A stretch of 40,526 bases of DNA from an uncultured Tessaracoccus sp. (GCF_947286155.1 NZ_CAMYPD010000024.1:1-40526), one strand, 5' to 3'; shown: positions 7,775-15,306, numbered from the stretch's first letter. Program-made: numbers and translations. The notes: a model not told the origin generated them from the sequence alone.

Positions 7775-8944
7775 GTGACTGAACTCGTCGAGTTGCGACG
7801 CAGATTCCACCAGATTCCCGAGGTTGGGCTGGATCTGCCCCAGACCCAGGCGCTCGTGTTGGAATCGCTCGAAGGTCTGCCGTTGGAGATCACGCTGGGC
7901 GAATCGCTGAGCAGCGTCGTGGCCGTGCTGCGCGGCACGAAAACTTCCGACGGCGACCGCCCCGTCGTGCTGCTGCGCGCCGACATGGACGCGCTGCCCG
8001 TCGAGGAAGCCACCGGGCTCGACTACGCGTCGACGAATGGCAACATGCACGCCTGCGGGCACGACCTCCACATGACGATGCTCATCGGCGCCGCCCGTGA
8101 GCTGTGCGCCCGCCGCGACGAGCTGGCCGGCGATGTGCTGTTCATGTTCCAGCCGGGCGAGGAGGTTCGCAACGGCGCCAGCTACATGATCCGTGAGGGC
8201 GCGCTGGAGGCTGCCGGGAGGAAGATCGACGCCGCCTACGCCATCCACGTCTGGGCTGGCCTCGAGCCCTACGGCACCTTCACCACGAAACCCGGCACCA
8301 CTATGGCCTCTCACGACTTCATCGAGGTGCGCTACACCGGACAGGGCGGGCACGGTTCCGCTCCCCACAAGGCGAACGACCCGGTGCCTGCGCTGGCGGA
8401 GCTCATCACCGCCTCGCACGCGATGGTCACCCGCCAGTTCGACGTGTTCGACCCGGTGGTGCTCACCATCGGCACCATCGCCGCCGGCCAGTCCGCAAAT
8501 GTGATCCCGGAATCGGCGCGGCTCGAGGCCTCCATCCGCGCTTTCTCCCCCGAGGCCAGGAACAAGGTGATTGAGCGATTCGAGCGCCTCGCCCGAGGCA
8601 TCGGCGACGCCCACGGACTGCGAACCGACGTGCACCCGTCGCACCCGCCGTACCCGGTGACCGTCAACGACGAAGCGGAGACGCAGTACGTGGCGAACAC
8701 CATCGTGCGGATGCTCGGCCCCGAGCGTCACGTCCGCTGGGAGCAGTCACTCACCAGCTCGGAAGACTTCTCGCAGGTGCTCGAGGCGGCACCCGGCTGC
8801 TTCTTCGGGCTGAGCGCATGCCCGAAAGACCTCGACCCCGCCACCGCGCCGTTCAACCACTCGGCCTTCGCGCAGTTCGACGACGGCGTGCTCGACGACG
8901 GCGTGCGGGTGTTCACTGAACTGGTGCTGGGCAAGCTGGGATGA
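7775..8944 (+). CDS. M20-family metallo-amidohydrolase
   Basis: A 389-residue zinc amidohydrolase of the M20D group (hippurate hydrolase, IAA-amino-acid hydrolase, N-acyl-aminoacyl hydrolases). Metal-binding and catalytic stretches are RADMDALPVEE, MHACGHDLHMTMLIGAA and FMFQPGEEVRNGASYMI, with a dimerisation domain inserted at about residues 180-290 (GQGGHGSAPHKANDPV). The natural substrate is not readable; deacylation of an N-acyl amino acid is the safest statement. GTG at 7775 is the start because AAGGAGG lies 6 nt upstream; a TTG 18 nt earlier would include the ribosome site in the coding region. Its stop overlaps the start of the next gene (ATGA), so they are coupled. Confidence 0.88.
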   Translation: MTELVELRRRFHQIPEVGLDLPQTQALVLESLEGLPLEITLGESLSSVVAVLRGTKTSDGDRPVVLLRADMDALPVEEATGLDYASTNGNMHACGHDLHMTMLIGAARELCARRDELAGDVLFMFQPGEEVRNGASYMIREGALEAAGRKIDAAYAIHVWAGLEPYGTFTTKPGTTMASHDFIEVRYTGQGGHGSAPHKANDPVPALAELITASHAMVTRQFDVFDPVVLTIGTIAAGQSANVIPESARLEASIRAFSPEARNKVIERFERLARGIGDAHGLRTDVHPSHPPYPVTVNDEAETQYVANTIVRMLGPERHVRWEQSLTSSEDFSQVLEAAPGCFFGLSACPKDLDPATAPFNHSAFAQFDDGVLDDGVRVFTELVLGKLG

Positions 8945-9522
8945 CACAAACCGAGCCGAAAGAGATCGCGACGCTCCCACCCATCGAGGAGCTTCGCGAC
9001 GACGTCCCCCTCAGCCCCCGTACCGGTGAGCCACGCCGCCCGGCGGTGCTCGTCGTCGCTTCCATCGTGCTGTACCTGGCGGTGGCTGCGGTGGCGTGGA
9101 GCTACGGCTGGCATTGGTGGCGCGCCGCGCATCCCGAGACATACCTCGCTTCCGCGCACCTCACCGGGTGGGTGGAGCCCGAGCCGGGCAAGTGGTTCTC
9201 GCTGTTCCTCGAGTTCGTGTACGCCGGGCTCGCGGGTCTGGCCGGCGGTGCCGCGGGTGTCGTCGGGTTCCAGGCTTGGAATGGGCGCGGCTGGGCGCGC
9301 GTCGGGGCGCTCGTCGCCGCAGGGCTGGCGGGGCTCGTCGCGCTGTTGATCAATTTGTACGGGCTGATTGCCTTGGGGCTGGTGCTGGTGGGAGGCGCGC
9401 TGCTGTTCCTGCCGCCAGTGAGCGGCTATTTCGAGCAGTGGCGACGAGTGCGCTCGCACGAGCCGGAACGCTATTCCCGCCCGGGCACCATCTATTACGG
9501 GCGCTTGCCGCGCTTCCGCTAG
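8941..9522 (+). CDS. Small integral membrane protein of unknown function
   Basis: I do not recognise a family. The 193-residue product has a polar N-terminal tail of about 35 residues, then four likely membrane segments: around 37-60 (AVLVVASIVLYLAVAAVAW), 82-105, 120-137 and 140-160, the last two nearly continuous. A basic cytoplasmic tail rich in Arg and Tyr follows. It overlaps the M20 hydrolase gene by 4 nt, so the two proteins are made together. A function linked to that hydrolase (for example export or sensing of its substrate) is only a guess. Confidence 0.78.
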   Translation: MTQTEPKEIATLPPIEELRDDVPLSPRTGEPRRPAVLVVASIVLYLAVAAVAWSYGWHWWRAAHPETYLASAHLTGWVEPEPGKWFSLFLEFVYAGLAGLAGGAAGVVGFQAWNGRGWARVGALVAAGLAGLVALLINLYGLIALGLVLVGGALLFLPPVSGYFEQWRRVRSHEPERYSRPGTIYYGRLPRFR

Positions 9523-9558
9523 CCTCGAGTGAGACGACGCAGAAAGTAGGGGTACAGC

Positions 9559-10149
9559 GTGAACTGGAGGCGACTGTTCAAGCGTCTCGTGATGGACAGC
9601 GTCCACGAGGCGACGAAGCAAGGCCGCCGGGCATTGCAGAAGCGCGCCAAGGCTGCGCCGACGACAGTGCGTCCCTCCCCCGGCGATCTGCAGGAACCCA
9701 AGCCGTCGAAGCAACACAGCCAACCCGAAACCCCGGCGCCGGGCGGCCCCTACCCCGGGGATTTCACCGGCCACGTCGAGCCCGTCTACGACCCACATGT
9801 CGACGGTGTGCCCGACCCGGGCGAAATCGTGTGGACGTGGGTGCCTTACGAGGAAGACCACAGCCAGGGCAAAGATCGCCCCGTGTTACTGATCGGGCGC
9901 GACGGCGATTGGCTGATCGGCTTGCAGGTGACGAGCAAGGATCACGACGTCGATGCGGCGCAGGAGGCGCGCGCCGGGCGGTACTGGGTGGACATCGGCA
10001 GTGGCGACTGGGACCGCAAGCGTCGCCCATCCGAGGTGCGCGTTAACCGGTTCCTTCGCATCGACCCCAACGCCGTGCGCCGGATCGGTGCAATCCTCGA
10101 TCGCGAGCGTTTCGACGAGGTGGCCGAGGGTATCGCGCGCTGGGCGTAA
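9559..10149 (+). CDS. PemK/MazF-like protein without antitoxin partner
   Basis: 196 residues. The first about 90 are basic and Pro-rich (two KxxxxxxR helices, then a disordered linker). From about residue 92 the sequence GEIVWTWVPYEEDHSQGKDRPVLLIGRDG resembles the opening beta strands of PemK/MazF toxins, where a conserved Arg-Pro-Val follows the first strand pair. The domain runs to the C-terminus (RVNRFLRIDPNAVRRIGAILDRERF). No antitoxin-sized ORF is adjacent on either side, so this is more likely a domesticated, chromosomally conserved relative than a classical toxin-antitoxin locus. GTG at 9559 is preceded by AGTAGGGG. Confidence in the fold is moderate; endoribonuclease activity is not shown. 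Confidence 0.7.
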   Translation: MNWRRLFKRLVMDSVHEATKQGRRALQKRAKAAPTTVRPSPGDLQEPKPSKQHSQPETPAPGGPYPGDFTGHVEPVYDPHVDGVPDPGEIVWTWVPYEEDHSQGKDRPVLLIGRDGDWLIGLQVTSKDHDVDAAQEARAGRYWVDIGSGDWDRKRRPSEVRVNRFLRIDPNAVRRIGAILDRERFDEVAEGIARWA

Positions 10150-10266
10150 CCCGTCGGATTCCGGGATCTCGTTCAGCTGTGGGTGAACCCCGTCCGGCTG
10201 CCGTGGACGAAAGTTGGGGCTGCCCCTTCCCGGCTGGTTGAATGAGCGGGAAAGGAAAGGCAGCAG

Positions 10267-11262
10267 TTGATCACCGTCACCGACCTCACGAAACAGTATG
10301 TGAGTGCATCCCGTACCGTGCTGGCGCTCGACGGCGTGTCGCTCACCGTAGATAACGGCGAAGTGCACGGCGTCATCGGACACTCCGGCGCGGGCAAATC
10401 GACGTTGGTGCGATGCCTCGCCATGCTGGAGCGCCCGAGCGCGGGGAGCATCCAGATCAACGGGCAGGAGCTGACCCGCGCCACAGACCGCAATCTGCGC
10501 AGGGCGCGTCGTCGGATTGGGTTGGTGTTCCAGCAAGCCAACCTGTTTGATTCGCGCACGGTGCTCAACAACGTCGCATATCCGCAAGAGATCGCCGGTG
10601 TGCCGCGCGCACGGCGCCACGCTCGCGCGATGGAACTGTTGGAGCAGGTTGGCCTCGCGGACGCCGCGCGACTGTACCCGTCGCAGCTCTCGGGCGGCAT
10701 GCAGCAGCGGGTGGGCATCGCTCGCGCGCTCGCCACGCATCCCGACGTGATGCTGTTCGACGAGCCGACGTCGGCCCTCGATCCACGCACCACCGACGAG
10801 ATTCTCGAACTCATCCTGAGCCTGCGCAGCCCCGAGCGGTCGGTGATCGTGATTACGCACGAGATGAACGTCGTGAAGCGCATCTGCAACTCGGTGTCGC
10901 TGCTCGATCACGGGCGCATCATCGAAAGCGGGCCGCTCACCGACGTGGTGTCCTCCCTCGACGGCAAGCTCAGCCAGATGCTGCTCGGCATCCCCCACCA
11001 CGACAACGTGGCTGGCACACTCGTCGACGTGCTGTCCCGCGGCTCTCGGGCTGCCGGGCCGGTGATCGCGCATACGTCCAACCTCGTCGGAGCGGAATTG
11101 GCGATCATCGCGGGCAGCGTCGAGCACCTCGCTGGCACCACGTTTTCGCACCTGCGCATCGCGGTTCCCGACGGCACGGACCCTCGTCGGGTGGTGCAGT
11201 TGTTCCTCGACCAGGGTGCCGACGCGTGCCTCACGTCCGAGCTGCAGGAGGTGCCGGTCTGA
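10267..11262 (+). CDS. metN: Methionine ABC importer ATP-binding protein
   Basis: ATPase of the MetNIQ D/L-methionine importer. It carries Walker A GHSGAGKST (residues 38-46), signature LSGGMQQR (from 141), Walker B VMLFDEP (Asp165, Glu166) and a C-terminal NIL/ACT-like domain (about 255-331), which in E. coli MetN binds methionine and blocks transport when the cell is replete. The start is TTG at 10267, after GGAAAGGAAAGG. The 117-nt gap upstream could carry regulatory structure, but I see no known SAM riboswitch. The stop overlaps the metI start (TGATG). Confidence 0.93.
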   Translation: MITVTDLTKQYVSASRTVLALDGVSLTVDNGEVHGVIGHSGAGKSTLVRCLAMLERPSAGSIQINGQELTRATDRNLRRARRRIGLVFQQANLFDSRTVLNNVAYPQEIAGVPRARRHARAMELLEQVGLADAARLYPSQLSGGMQQRVGIARALATHPDVMLFDEPTSALDPRTTDEILELILSLRSPERSVIVITHEMNVVKRICNSVSLLDHGRIIESGPLTDVVSSLDGKLSQMLLGIPHHDNVAGTLVDVLSRGSRAAGPVIAHTSNLVGAELAIIAGSVEHLAGTTFSHLRIAVPDGTDPRRVVQLFLDQGADACLTSELQEVPV

Positions 11263-11927
11263 TGGATTTCTCTACCGTGACCCCGCAGATGTGGGATGCC
11301 ATTCAGGTGGGTTTTTGGGAGTCGTTGTTGATGCTCGGCATCTCCGGGTTGTTCACGATCCTGGTCGGGCTGCCGCTGGGCGTCGCACTGTTCAACTTCA
11401 ACACGCTTGGCCGGTGGGGGCGCGTCGCCGGTGGCGCGCTCGGCGTCGTCGTGAATGTGGTGCGCTCGTTCCCGTACGCGATCTTGATGGTGTCGCTCAT
11501 CGGTTTTACGACGATGCTCATCGGTACGGCGGTGGGGCCGATCGCAGCGAGCGTGTCGCTTACGATTGCCGCGATTCCGTTTTTCGCGCGACTGGTGGAA
11601 AGCGCGCTGCGCGACGTGCCGTCGGGCAAGACGGATGCCGCCCGCGCGATGGGTTCGTCGAAGATTCAGATCATTTGGAAGGTGTGGCTGAGGGAGGCGC
11701 TGCCGGCGCTGATTGCTGCGATGACGACGACGCTCGTCACCATCGTCGGCTATTCCGCGATGGCGGGGCTCGTCGGCGGTGGCGGGCTGGGGCGCCTGGC
11801 CTACAACTACGGCTACCAGCGCTTTATCCCCGAGGTGATGGTGATCACCATCGTCATCCTGATTGTGGTGGTGCAGGTCATTCAGCTGGTTGGTGAGCTG
11901 CTGGTGCGGCTGGTTGACCACCGCTGA
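11262..11927 (+). CDS. metI: Methionine ABC importer permease
   Basis: The 221-residue inner-membrane subunit has five hydrophobic segments and the EAA-type coupling helix near REALPALIAAMTTTLVTIVGYSAMAG. GGGGLGRLAYNYGYQRF followed by a final membrane helix is characteristic of MetI. It starts at the ATG overlapping the metN stop codon (shared A), so subunit ratio is set by translational coupling. Substrate assignment rests on the metN NIL domain and the NlpA-type binding protein that follows. Confidence 0.93.
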   Translation: MDFSTVTPQMWDAIQVGFWESLLMLGISGLFTILVGLPLGVALFNFNTLGRWGRVAGGALGVVVNVVRSFPYAILMVSLIGFTTMLIGTAVGPIAASVSLTIAAIPFFARLVESALRDVPSGKTDAARAMGSSKIQIIWKVWLREALPALIAAMTTTLVTIVGYSAMAGLVGGGGLGRLAYNYGYQRFIPEVMVITIVILIVVVQVIQLVGELLVRLVDHR

Positions 11928-11938
11928 CCCCAAGTTGT

Positions 11939-11972
11939 CCCCACACCCCGTGGGGCGCCGGCGCAGGCCGGC
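11939..11972 (+). promoter_or_regulatory. Two tandem hairpins between metI and metQ
   Basis: The 96-nt gap before metQ holds CCCCAC/GTGGGG (11939-11944 with 11950-11955, 5-nt loop) and GCCGGC/GCCGGC (11957-11962 with 11967-11972, 4-nt loop). CAAGTTG (11931) and CAACTTG (11987) could close the whole block. There is no U-tract. Such structures often protect or process mRNA so that the binding protein is made in excess of the membrane subunits; that role is inferred. Confidence 0.5.
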
Positions 11973-12023
11973 ATTGAAGAACTGGTCAACTTGTTGTTGG
12001 CCCCGAGCAAAGGAGTCATTCCT

Positions 12024-12884
12024 ATGCGAAAGCTTCTTACTGTAGTTGCTGCCTCGTTGGCAGCCGCCATGTCTCTCACCGCCTGCGGCGGTACCGATGC
12101 CTCGTCCGGTGGCAGCGCCAAGCCCGCTTCGAGCGACGGCGGCACCGACGCGAAGGGTGGCGCCACCGAGGTGGTCGTGGGCGCTAGCCCGGTGCCTCAC
12201 GCGAAGATCCTCGAGTACGTGCGCGACAACCTCGCCAAGGATGCAGGCATCTCCATCACCATCAAGGAGTTCGACGACTACGTCCTGCCGAACCAGACGC
12301 TGGACAGCGGCGAACTCGACGCCAACTACTTCCAGCACCTGCCGTACCTCGAGGCGGAAATAGCGAACAAGGGCTACGAGTTCGAGCACGGCGAGGGCGT
12401 GCACATCGAGCCCATGCGCGTGTTCGCCCGCGAGGCGCAATCCATCGACGAGGTGCCCGAAGGCGCGAAGGTTGCCATCACGAACGACGTGTCCAACCAG
12501 GCGCGTGCGCTCCTGCTGCTGCAGGAAGGCGGTCTGTTGAAGGACATCACCTTGGAGACGTCGGTGCTCGATCTGAAGCCCGAGCAGAACCCGAAGGGGC
12601 TGAAGTTCGAGGAACTGCAGCCTGAGGTTGTGGTGCAGATGGTGGACGATCCCGGCATCGACCTCGCCATCGTGAACGCCAACTTCGTGCTCACCGCCGG
12701 CCTCGACGCGTCGAAGGCTGTGCTGTCCGAAAAGGTCGAGAACAACCCCTACGCCAACGTGGTGGCTTGGCGCAAGGACAACGACAACGAGGGTGTGCAG
12801 AAGCTCGACGAGCTGCTCCACTCTGACAAGGTGAAGGAATTCATCAAGTCCGAGTGGCCGTCCGGCGACGTCATCCCCGGCTGA
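12024..12884 (+). CDS. metQ: Methionine-binding lipoprotein (NlpA family)
   Basis: Solute-binding subunit of MetNIQ. The 286-residue precursor has a short signal peptide with lipobox LTAC, so Cys21 is lipidated and the protein is anchored on the outer face of the membrane. A Gly/Ser-rich linker follows. The NlpA fold starts at EVVVGASPVPHAKIL, with LDANYFQHLPYLE (a hallmark of MetQ) near residues 95-107. ATG at 12024 follows AAAGGAG; an in-frame TTG 33 nt upstream would precede the ribosome site and is rejected. It is the last gene of the operon, followed at once by a terminator. Confidence 0.94.
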   Translation: MRKLLTVVAASLAAAMSLTACGGTDASSGGSAKPASSDGGTDAKGGATEVVVGASPVPHAKILEYVRDNLAKDAGISITIKEFDDYVLPNQTLDSGELDANYFQHLPYLEAEIANKGYEFEHGEGVHIEPMRVFAREAQSIDEVPEGAKVAITNDVSNQARALLLLQEGGLLKDITLETSVLDLKPEQNPKGLKFEELQPEVVVQMVDDPGIDLAIVNANFVLTAGLDASKAVLSEKVENNPYANVVAWRKDNDNEGVQKLDELLHSDKVKEFIKSEWPSGDVIPG

Positions 12885-12899
12885 CCGTGCCTTTGTTGC

Positions 12900-12940
12900 G
12901 CTCGAGGGCCGTCTCGCCGTGTGCGGGGTGGCCCTCGAGC
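12900..12940 (+). terminator. Terminator of metNIQ
   Basis: A perfect 11-bp inverted repeat (GCTCGAGGGCC at 12900-12910, GGCCCTCGAGC at 12930-12940) with a 19-nt loop is followed by CTTTCT. It begins 16 nt after the metQ stop. Confidence 0.8.
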
Positions 12941-12984
12941 CTTTCTAGTAGGTAAGGCGCCGCCATATCGAGACGCCCCACTGC

Positions 12985-13065
12985 AACTGCAAAACTCGAC
13001 ATCAGTGGAACGTCTCCTGCAGCAATCACGCATGAGTGCCGCCACTGTTGGCGAGTTTTGCAGTT
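12985..13065. repeat. Long intergenic palindrome 1
   Basis: Arms AACTGCAAAACTCG (12985-12998) and CGAGTTTTGCAGTT (13052-13065) are perfectly complementary over 14 nt. A nested CAGTGG/CCACTG pair (13003-13008 with 13042-13047) extends the structure. It lies in the 386-nt gene-free gap between metQ and the TadE-like gene, after the metQ terminator, and has no T-tract. Confidence 0.75.
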
Positions 13066-13100
13066 TTCCAACCACGCACATCCTCCGCACAGGGCTGCGA

Positions 13101-13135
13101 TGGTTTCGATATGCGCTTTCGGCGCTACTCAACCA
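13101..13135 (-). repeat. TGGTTTCGA repeat, copy 1
   Basis: Starts TGGTTTCGATATGCGC and ends GGCGCTACTCAACCA. It is a member of the dispersed intergenic family whose termini TGGTTTCGA and TCAACCA flank a short GC hairpin. Confidence 0.7.
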
Positions 13136-13149
13136 CCGGACCCGCCCGG

Positions 13150-13186
13150 GCTTCGACAAGCCCACTGCGTGGGTGGCTCAACTACC
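13150..13186 (-). repeat. TGGTTTCGA repeat, copy 2 (diverged)
   Basis: GCTTCGACAAGCCCAC...GTGGGTGGCTCAACTACC: the same layout as copy 1, 15 nt away in the same orientation, with the middle stem replaced by CCCAC/GTGGG. Confidence 0.6.
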
Positions 13187-13270
13187 GAGTGCCGGCACTC
13201 CGACCGTCGAGCTATCCACAGGGTGACGATTCTGGCGCGAGTTGACCCGTCGGTCGGCTAAGAATGTGCC

Positions 13271-13636
13271 ATGCGAGATGAACGAGGACTGAGCGGGTCG
13301 GTGCAGGTATCCCTGCTGCTGCCGCTTGTCATCAGCATTTTCTTGCTCGCGGTGCAGTGGGCGATGATGTCGTGGGCGCAGACCACGGCGCACGCGGCAG
13401 CACAGGACGCGGCCCGCGCCGCTGCCGCCTACGGCGCCTCGGAAGCCGCCGGCACACAGGCCGCTCACGACGCCACTACTAACGGGTCGCTCACTGATGT
13501 GTCGGCGACGGTGCATCGAAGCGGTGATACCACGTCGGCCACAGTCACCGGCAGGGCGCTCGTCGTCGTGCCGTTTTTCCCGACGGACATCCGGGCTGAG
13601 GCGACCACTCCCACCGAGCGTCTCACGGACGGTTGA
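13271..13636 (+). CDS. TadE-like single-pass membrane protein
   Basis: The 121-residue product has a short charged N-terminus (RDERGLSGSVQVSLLLPLV), one long hydrophobic helix (about residues 10-35), then an Ala-rich extracytoplasmic region and a small beta-rich end. This is the TadE/TadG pseudopilin-like layout of Flp pilus loci, in which the conserved Glu after the leader is part of the processing site; here that position is not clearly present. No other tad genes lie nearby, so it is an orphan or its partners are elsewhere. TAAGAA lies 6 nt before the ATG, suggesting a leaderless mRNA. Confidence 0.72.
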   Translation: MRDERGLSGSVQVSLLLPLVISIFLLAVQWAMMSWAQTTAHAAAQDAARAAAAYGASEAAGTQAAHDATTNGSLTDVSATVHRSGDTTSATVTGRALVVVPFFPTDIRAEATTPTERLTDG

Positions 13637-13668
13637 CCCCTGTGTCGCCGCTTACCACAAAACGCTGA

Positions 13669-13720
13669 AAGATAGATCAAGTTCTTGGCGGGTAGACCAA
13701 CCACGAGCTTGATCTATCTT
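13669..13720. repeat. AGATAGATCAAG palindrome, copy 1
   Basis: Arms at 13669-13688 and 13701-13720 (20 nt each, two mismatches) surround a 12-nt loop reading CGGGTAGACCAA. It is the same element as at 15307 and 40351. It lies between the convergent TadE-like and DUF3800 genes and marks the left edge of the lower-GC strip. Confidence 0.85.
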
Positions 13721-13886
13721 GCCGCTTCATCTCGGCGTGCTCTCATTGGCCTAGTCAATAAGTGCAGACCGCGGGGTTCCACCCTCTGGGCCCTGGCCTG
13801 TAGAGATTCTCTGTGCGATACTGGATCCTGAAGACCAGTGATAAGAGCCCCAGGGGGGCCTTTCCCTACCGGGATAGCTGGTCTTC

Positions 13887-14540
13887 CTACTTTCTCCCCC
13901 ATGGGTAGAAATCGCTCGCCTGCAGGGGTTTGACGACGCTGGGGAACCACTGACATGGCTTGTCTGCGATTTCTCGCTGGAGTGCCCAAAGGCAGTAGTC
14001 AGCAACCTGTATCCCCCACGAAGTTCTCGCCTCCCATAAGCACGGGATGACGGGCCGGTTGCGCTTTGAGCTTTGCCGACATACGTCCTCCAGTGCCCCC
14101 TTGGCTGCCTGCGCTGTTCCCCTCGTGAGATGGATGGTGCCGGCGATCACGAAGACGCGGTCACCAACACCGCCGAGCAACTGGAAGACGTGCTTCAGGT
14201 GAATGTACAGCGCCAGATGATAGAGGCGGGTCTTGCCCTCCTTCCGAACGCTGTCGTAGGCGTTCTCCTTCAGGAAGTGGGTGGCATCAAAACGCATCGG
14301 AGGAAACTGCTTGATGGCCTCGAATACCTCATCTCTGGTCGCTCTCGAGTCATCGGCGGCGTGGAACCCCGTGGGTAAGTGAACCCCACGGGCCTCTAAA
14401 TCGGTGCGGAGCTGGAACCCCCTCCAGAGGGGGTCGCGATGGTCCCCTTTGTAGGCAACGCTACCAATGCTGAAATACTCGCCCGATTTCTTGTTGTAGT
14501 CTGCTGAGCCTGTCTCGTCGAGATAGACGTAGTAGTCCAT
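13887..14540 (-). CDS. DUF3800 protein
   Basis: 217 residues. The N-terminus YYVYLDETGSADY (Asp8, Glu9) and the C-terminal VADYCLWALQRE (Asp181) are the acidic hallmarks of DUF3800, a family with a predicted RNase H-like fold. Biochemical role is unknown; relatives are often seen in mobile or defence-rich regions. ATG at 14540 is chosen over a GTG one codon earlier because GGAGG sits 7 nt upstream. It overlaps the stop of a tiny upstream ORF by one base (TGATG). Base composition is clearly less GC-rich than neighbouring core genes, which suggests transfer. The 166 nt after its stop contain only a weak GCCCC/GGGGC hairpin near 13851-13863. Confidence 0.85.
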   Translation of the reverse strand: MDYYVYLDETGSADYNKKSGEYFSIGSVAYKGDHRDPLWRGFQLRTDLEARGVHLPTGFHAADDSRATRDEVFEAIKQFPPMRFDATHFLKENAYDSVRKEGKTRLYHLALYIHLKHVFQLLGGVGDRVFVIAGTIHLTRGTAQAAKGALEDVCRQSSKRNRPVIPCLWEARTSWGIQVADYCLWALQREIADKPCQWFPSVVKPLQASDFYPWGRK

Positions 14541-14671
14541 CACTGGTCCTCCGGGTTGTCTGCGGCGACGGCCCTCTCGACTTGTTGCGCATCGGCGCTC
14601 CGCTTGTTGCGTCGGTAGCCATCGAGCGACCTAATCGATGTCGTCTCGGTCTCCGCTGTACCGGCCTCAAT
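14540..14671 (-). CDS. Tiny ORF coupled to the DUF3800 gene (possible ATT start)
   Basis: An open frame ends with TGA sharing its last base with the DUF3800 ATG. AAGGAGG stands 4-5 nt before an in-frame ATT at 14671-14669, which would give a 43-residue hydrophilic peptide (begins IEAGTAETETTSIRSLDGYR, ends in ADNPEDQ). An in-frame ATG at 14740 would give 66 residues but has no ribosome site and begins 10 nt from a tRNA-derived repeat. No family is recognised. The strong ribosome site plus stop-start overlap argue for translation; the rare start codon argues for caution. It could act as a leader peptide that sets DUF3800 expression. Confidence 0.4.
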   Translation of the reverse strand: MEAGTAETETTSIRSLDGYRRNKRSADAQQVERAVAADNPEDQ

Positions 14672-14749
14672 GTGTCCTCCTTGAGCCGCGTCCGCGACAA
14701 TACCAAACGCTGAACCCGGATTCCGCGAAGTCGTCACCATTGCCCACTG

Positions 14750-14775
14750 CCGCTTCGCGTTGGAGCGGACGACGG
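14750..14775 (-). repeat. Displaced copy of tRNA-Gly 3' end (att-like scar)
   Basis: 25 of 26 nt match 15359-15384, which comprises the last 12 nt of tRNA-Gly, its CCA and 11 nt of 3' flank. The two copies are direct repeats 609 nt apart. A tRNA 3'-end duplication is the classical product of site-specific integration. The hicB gene lies between the copies, and no integrase remains. Confidence 0.75.
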
Positions 14776-14805
14776 ACTGCGAACTCGTCCGACAGGATGT
14801 TTCAC

Positions 14806-15174
14806 TCAGCGCGCTGTCAGTTGCGCCACTCGCTGTGGACTCACTCCCAGTAAGTGTCCCGCATCCCGCACAGTGATGCCTGATGCCGTCAACGCTTTTG
14901 CTGCCTTCACCGTCAGCTCGGAAGCTCTGGCCGCCGCTTCGTCAGCCGCGCTACGTGCAGCCAAGGTTTCTCCCAAAAGTTCGTCGATTTCGGTATGGGC
15001 GACGATCTCAACTTCGACGTCCAGTGCTTCATCTCCCTCCATGAGCCGAACGGCGTCCCGGACCATATCGGGAACTTGAGACAGCCGACGAGCCTGAGTG
15101 AATACACCCGGTATTTCCGGTACCGAAATAGCCCACCAGTCACCAGAGCGTTGTACTTGCGCAGTAACTTTCAT
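14806..15174 (-). CDS. hicB: HicB-family antitoxin (partner HicA truncated)
   Basis: The 122-residue protein begins with a HicB-type partial RNase H fold (KVTAQVQRSGDWWAISVPEIPGVFTQARRL..VPDMVRDAVRLM, residues 1-48), continues with an acidic/Ala-rich linker, and ends in a helix-turn-helix-like stretch (SGITVRDAGHLLGVSPQRVAQL). HicB proteins mask the HicA mRNA interferase and repress their own operon. The reading frame is intact. The start is one of two adjacent ATGs (15177 or 15174) overlapping the hicA stop codon, the usual hicA-hicB coupling. Since HicA has lost its N-terminus, this looks like an orphan antitoxin. Confidence 0.82.
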   Translation of the reverse strand: MKVTAQVQRSGDWWAISVPEIPGVFTQARRLSQVPDMVRDAVRLMEGDEALDVEVEIVAHTEIDELLGETLAARSAADEAAARASELTVKAAKALTASGITVRDAGHLLGVSPQRVAQLTAR

Positions 15175-15306
15175 CATCGTGCCCCGATCTGCTTCAAGAT
15201 GTGTTTCGCAGTGATTTCGTTGATCTCGTTATGACGCGGCACCACCGTCGCTCTATCGCCAACGCGGATCCGTGTGTGGTTTGCCCCTTCCACTACAGCA
15301 AACCGA
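15174..15306 (-). pseudogene. hicA: hicA remnant, N-terminus replaced by palindromic repeat
   Basis: Reading 15306 to 15174 on the minus strand gives the C-terminal about 43 residues of a HicA toxin, including VVEGANHTRIRV (with the catalytic His of the dsRBD-like fold), PRHNEINE and the final helix AKHILKQIGAR, then TGA overlapping hicB. Full HicA proteins have about 60-80 residues. The missing N-terminal helix and first strand would lie where the palindrome at 15307-15356 now begins. No start codon with a ribosome site is available, so the toxin is probably dead. Confidence 0.7.

Noticed and set aside
6770..8731. A 653-codon open frame on the minus strand
   Set aside because: Antisense to serB and the M20 hydrolase, with no recognisable motif or ribosome site.
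10150..10266. SAM or other methionine riboswitch before metN
   Set aside because: I could not match SAM-I, SAM-II or SAM-IV core elements. Only a weak GTCC/GGAC pairing is seen.
13714..14005. Two overlapping minus-strand frames beyond the DUF3800 stop
   Set aside because: They are out-of-frame readings of the DUF3800 3' end with no ribosome site. The DUF3800 protein already ends with its conserved C-terminal motif.
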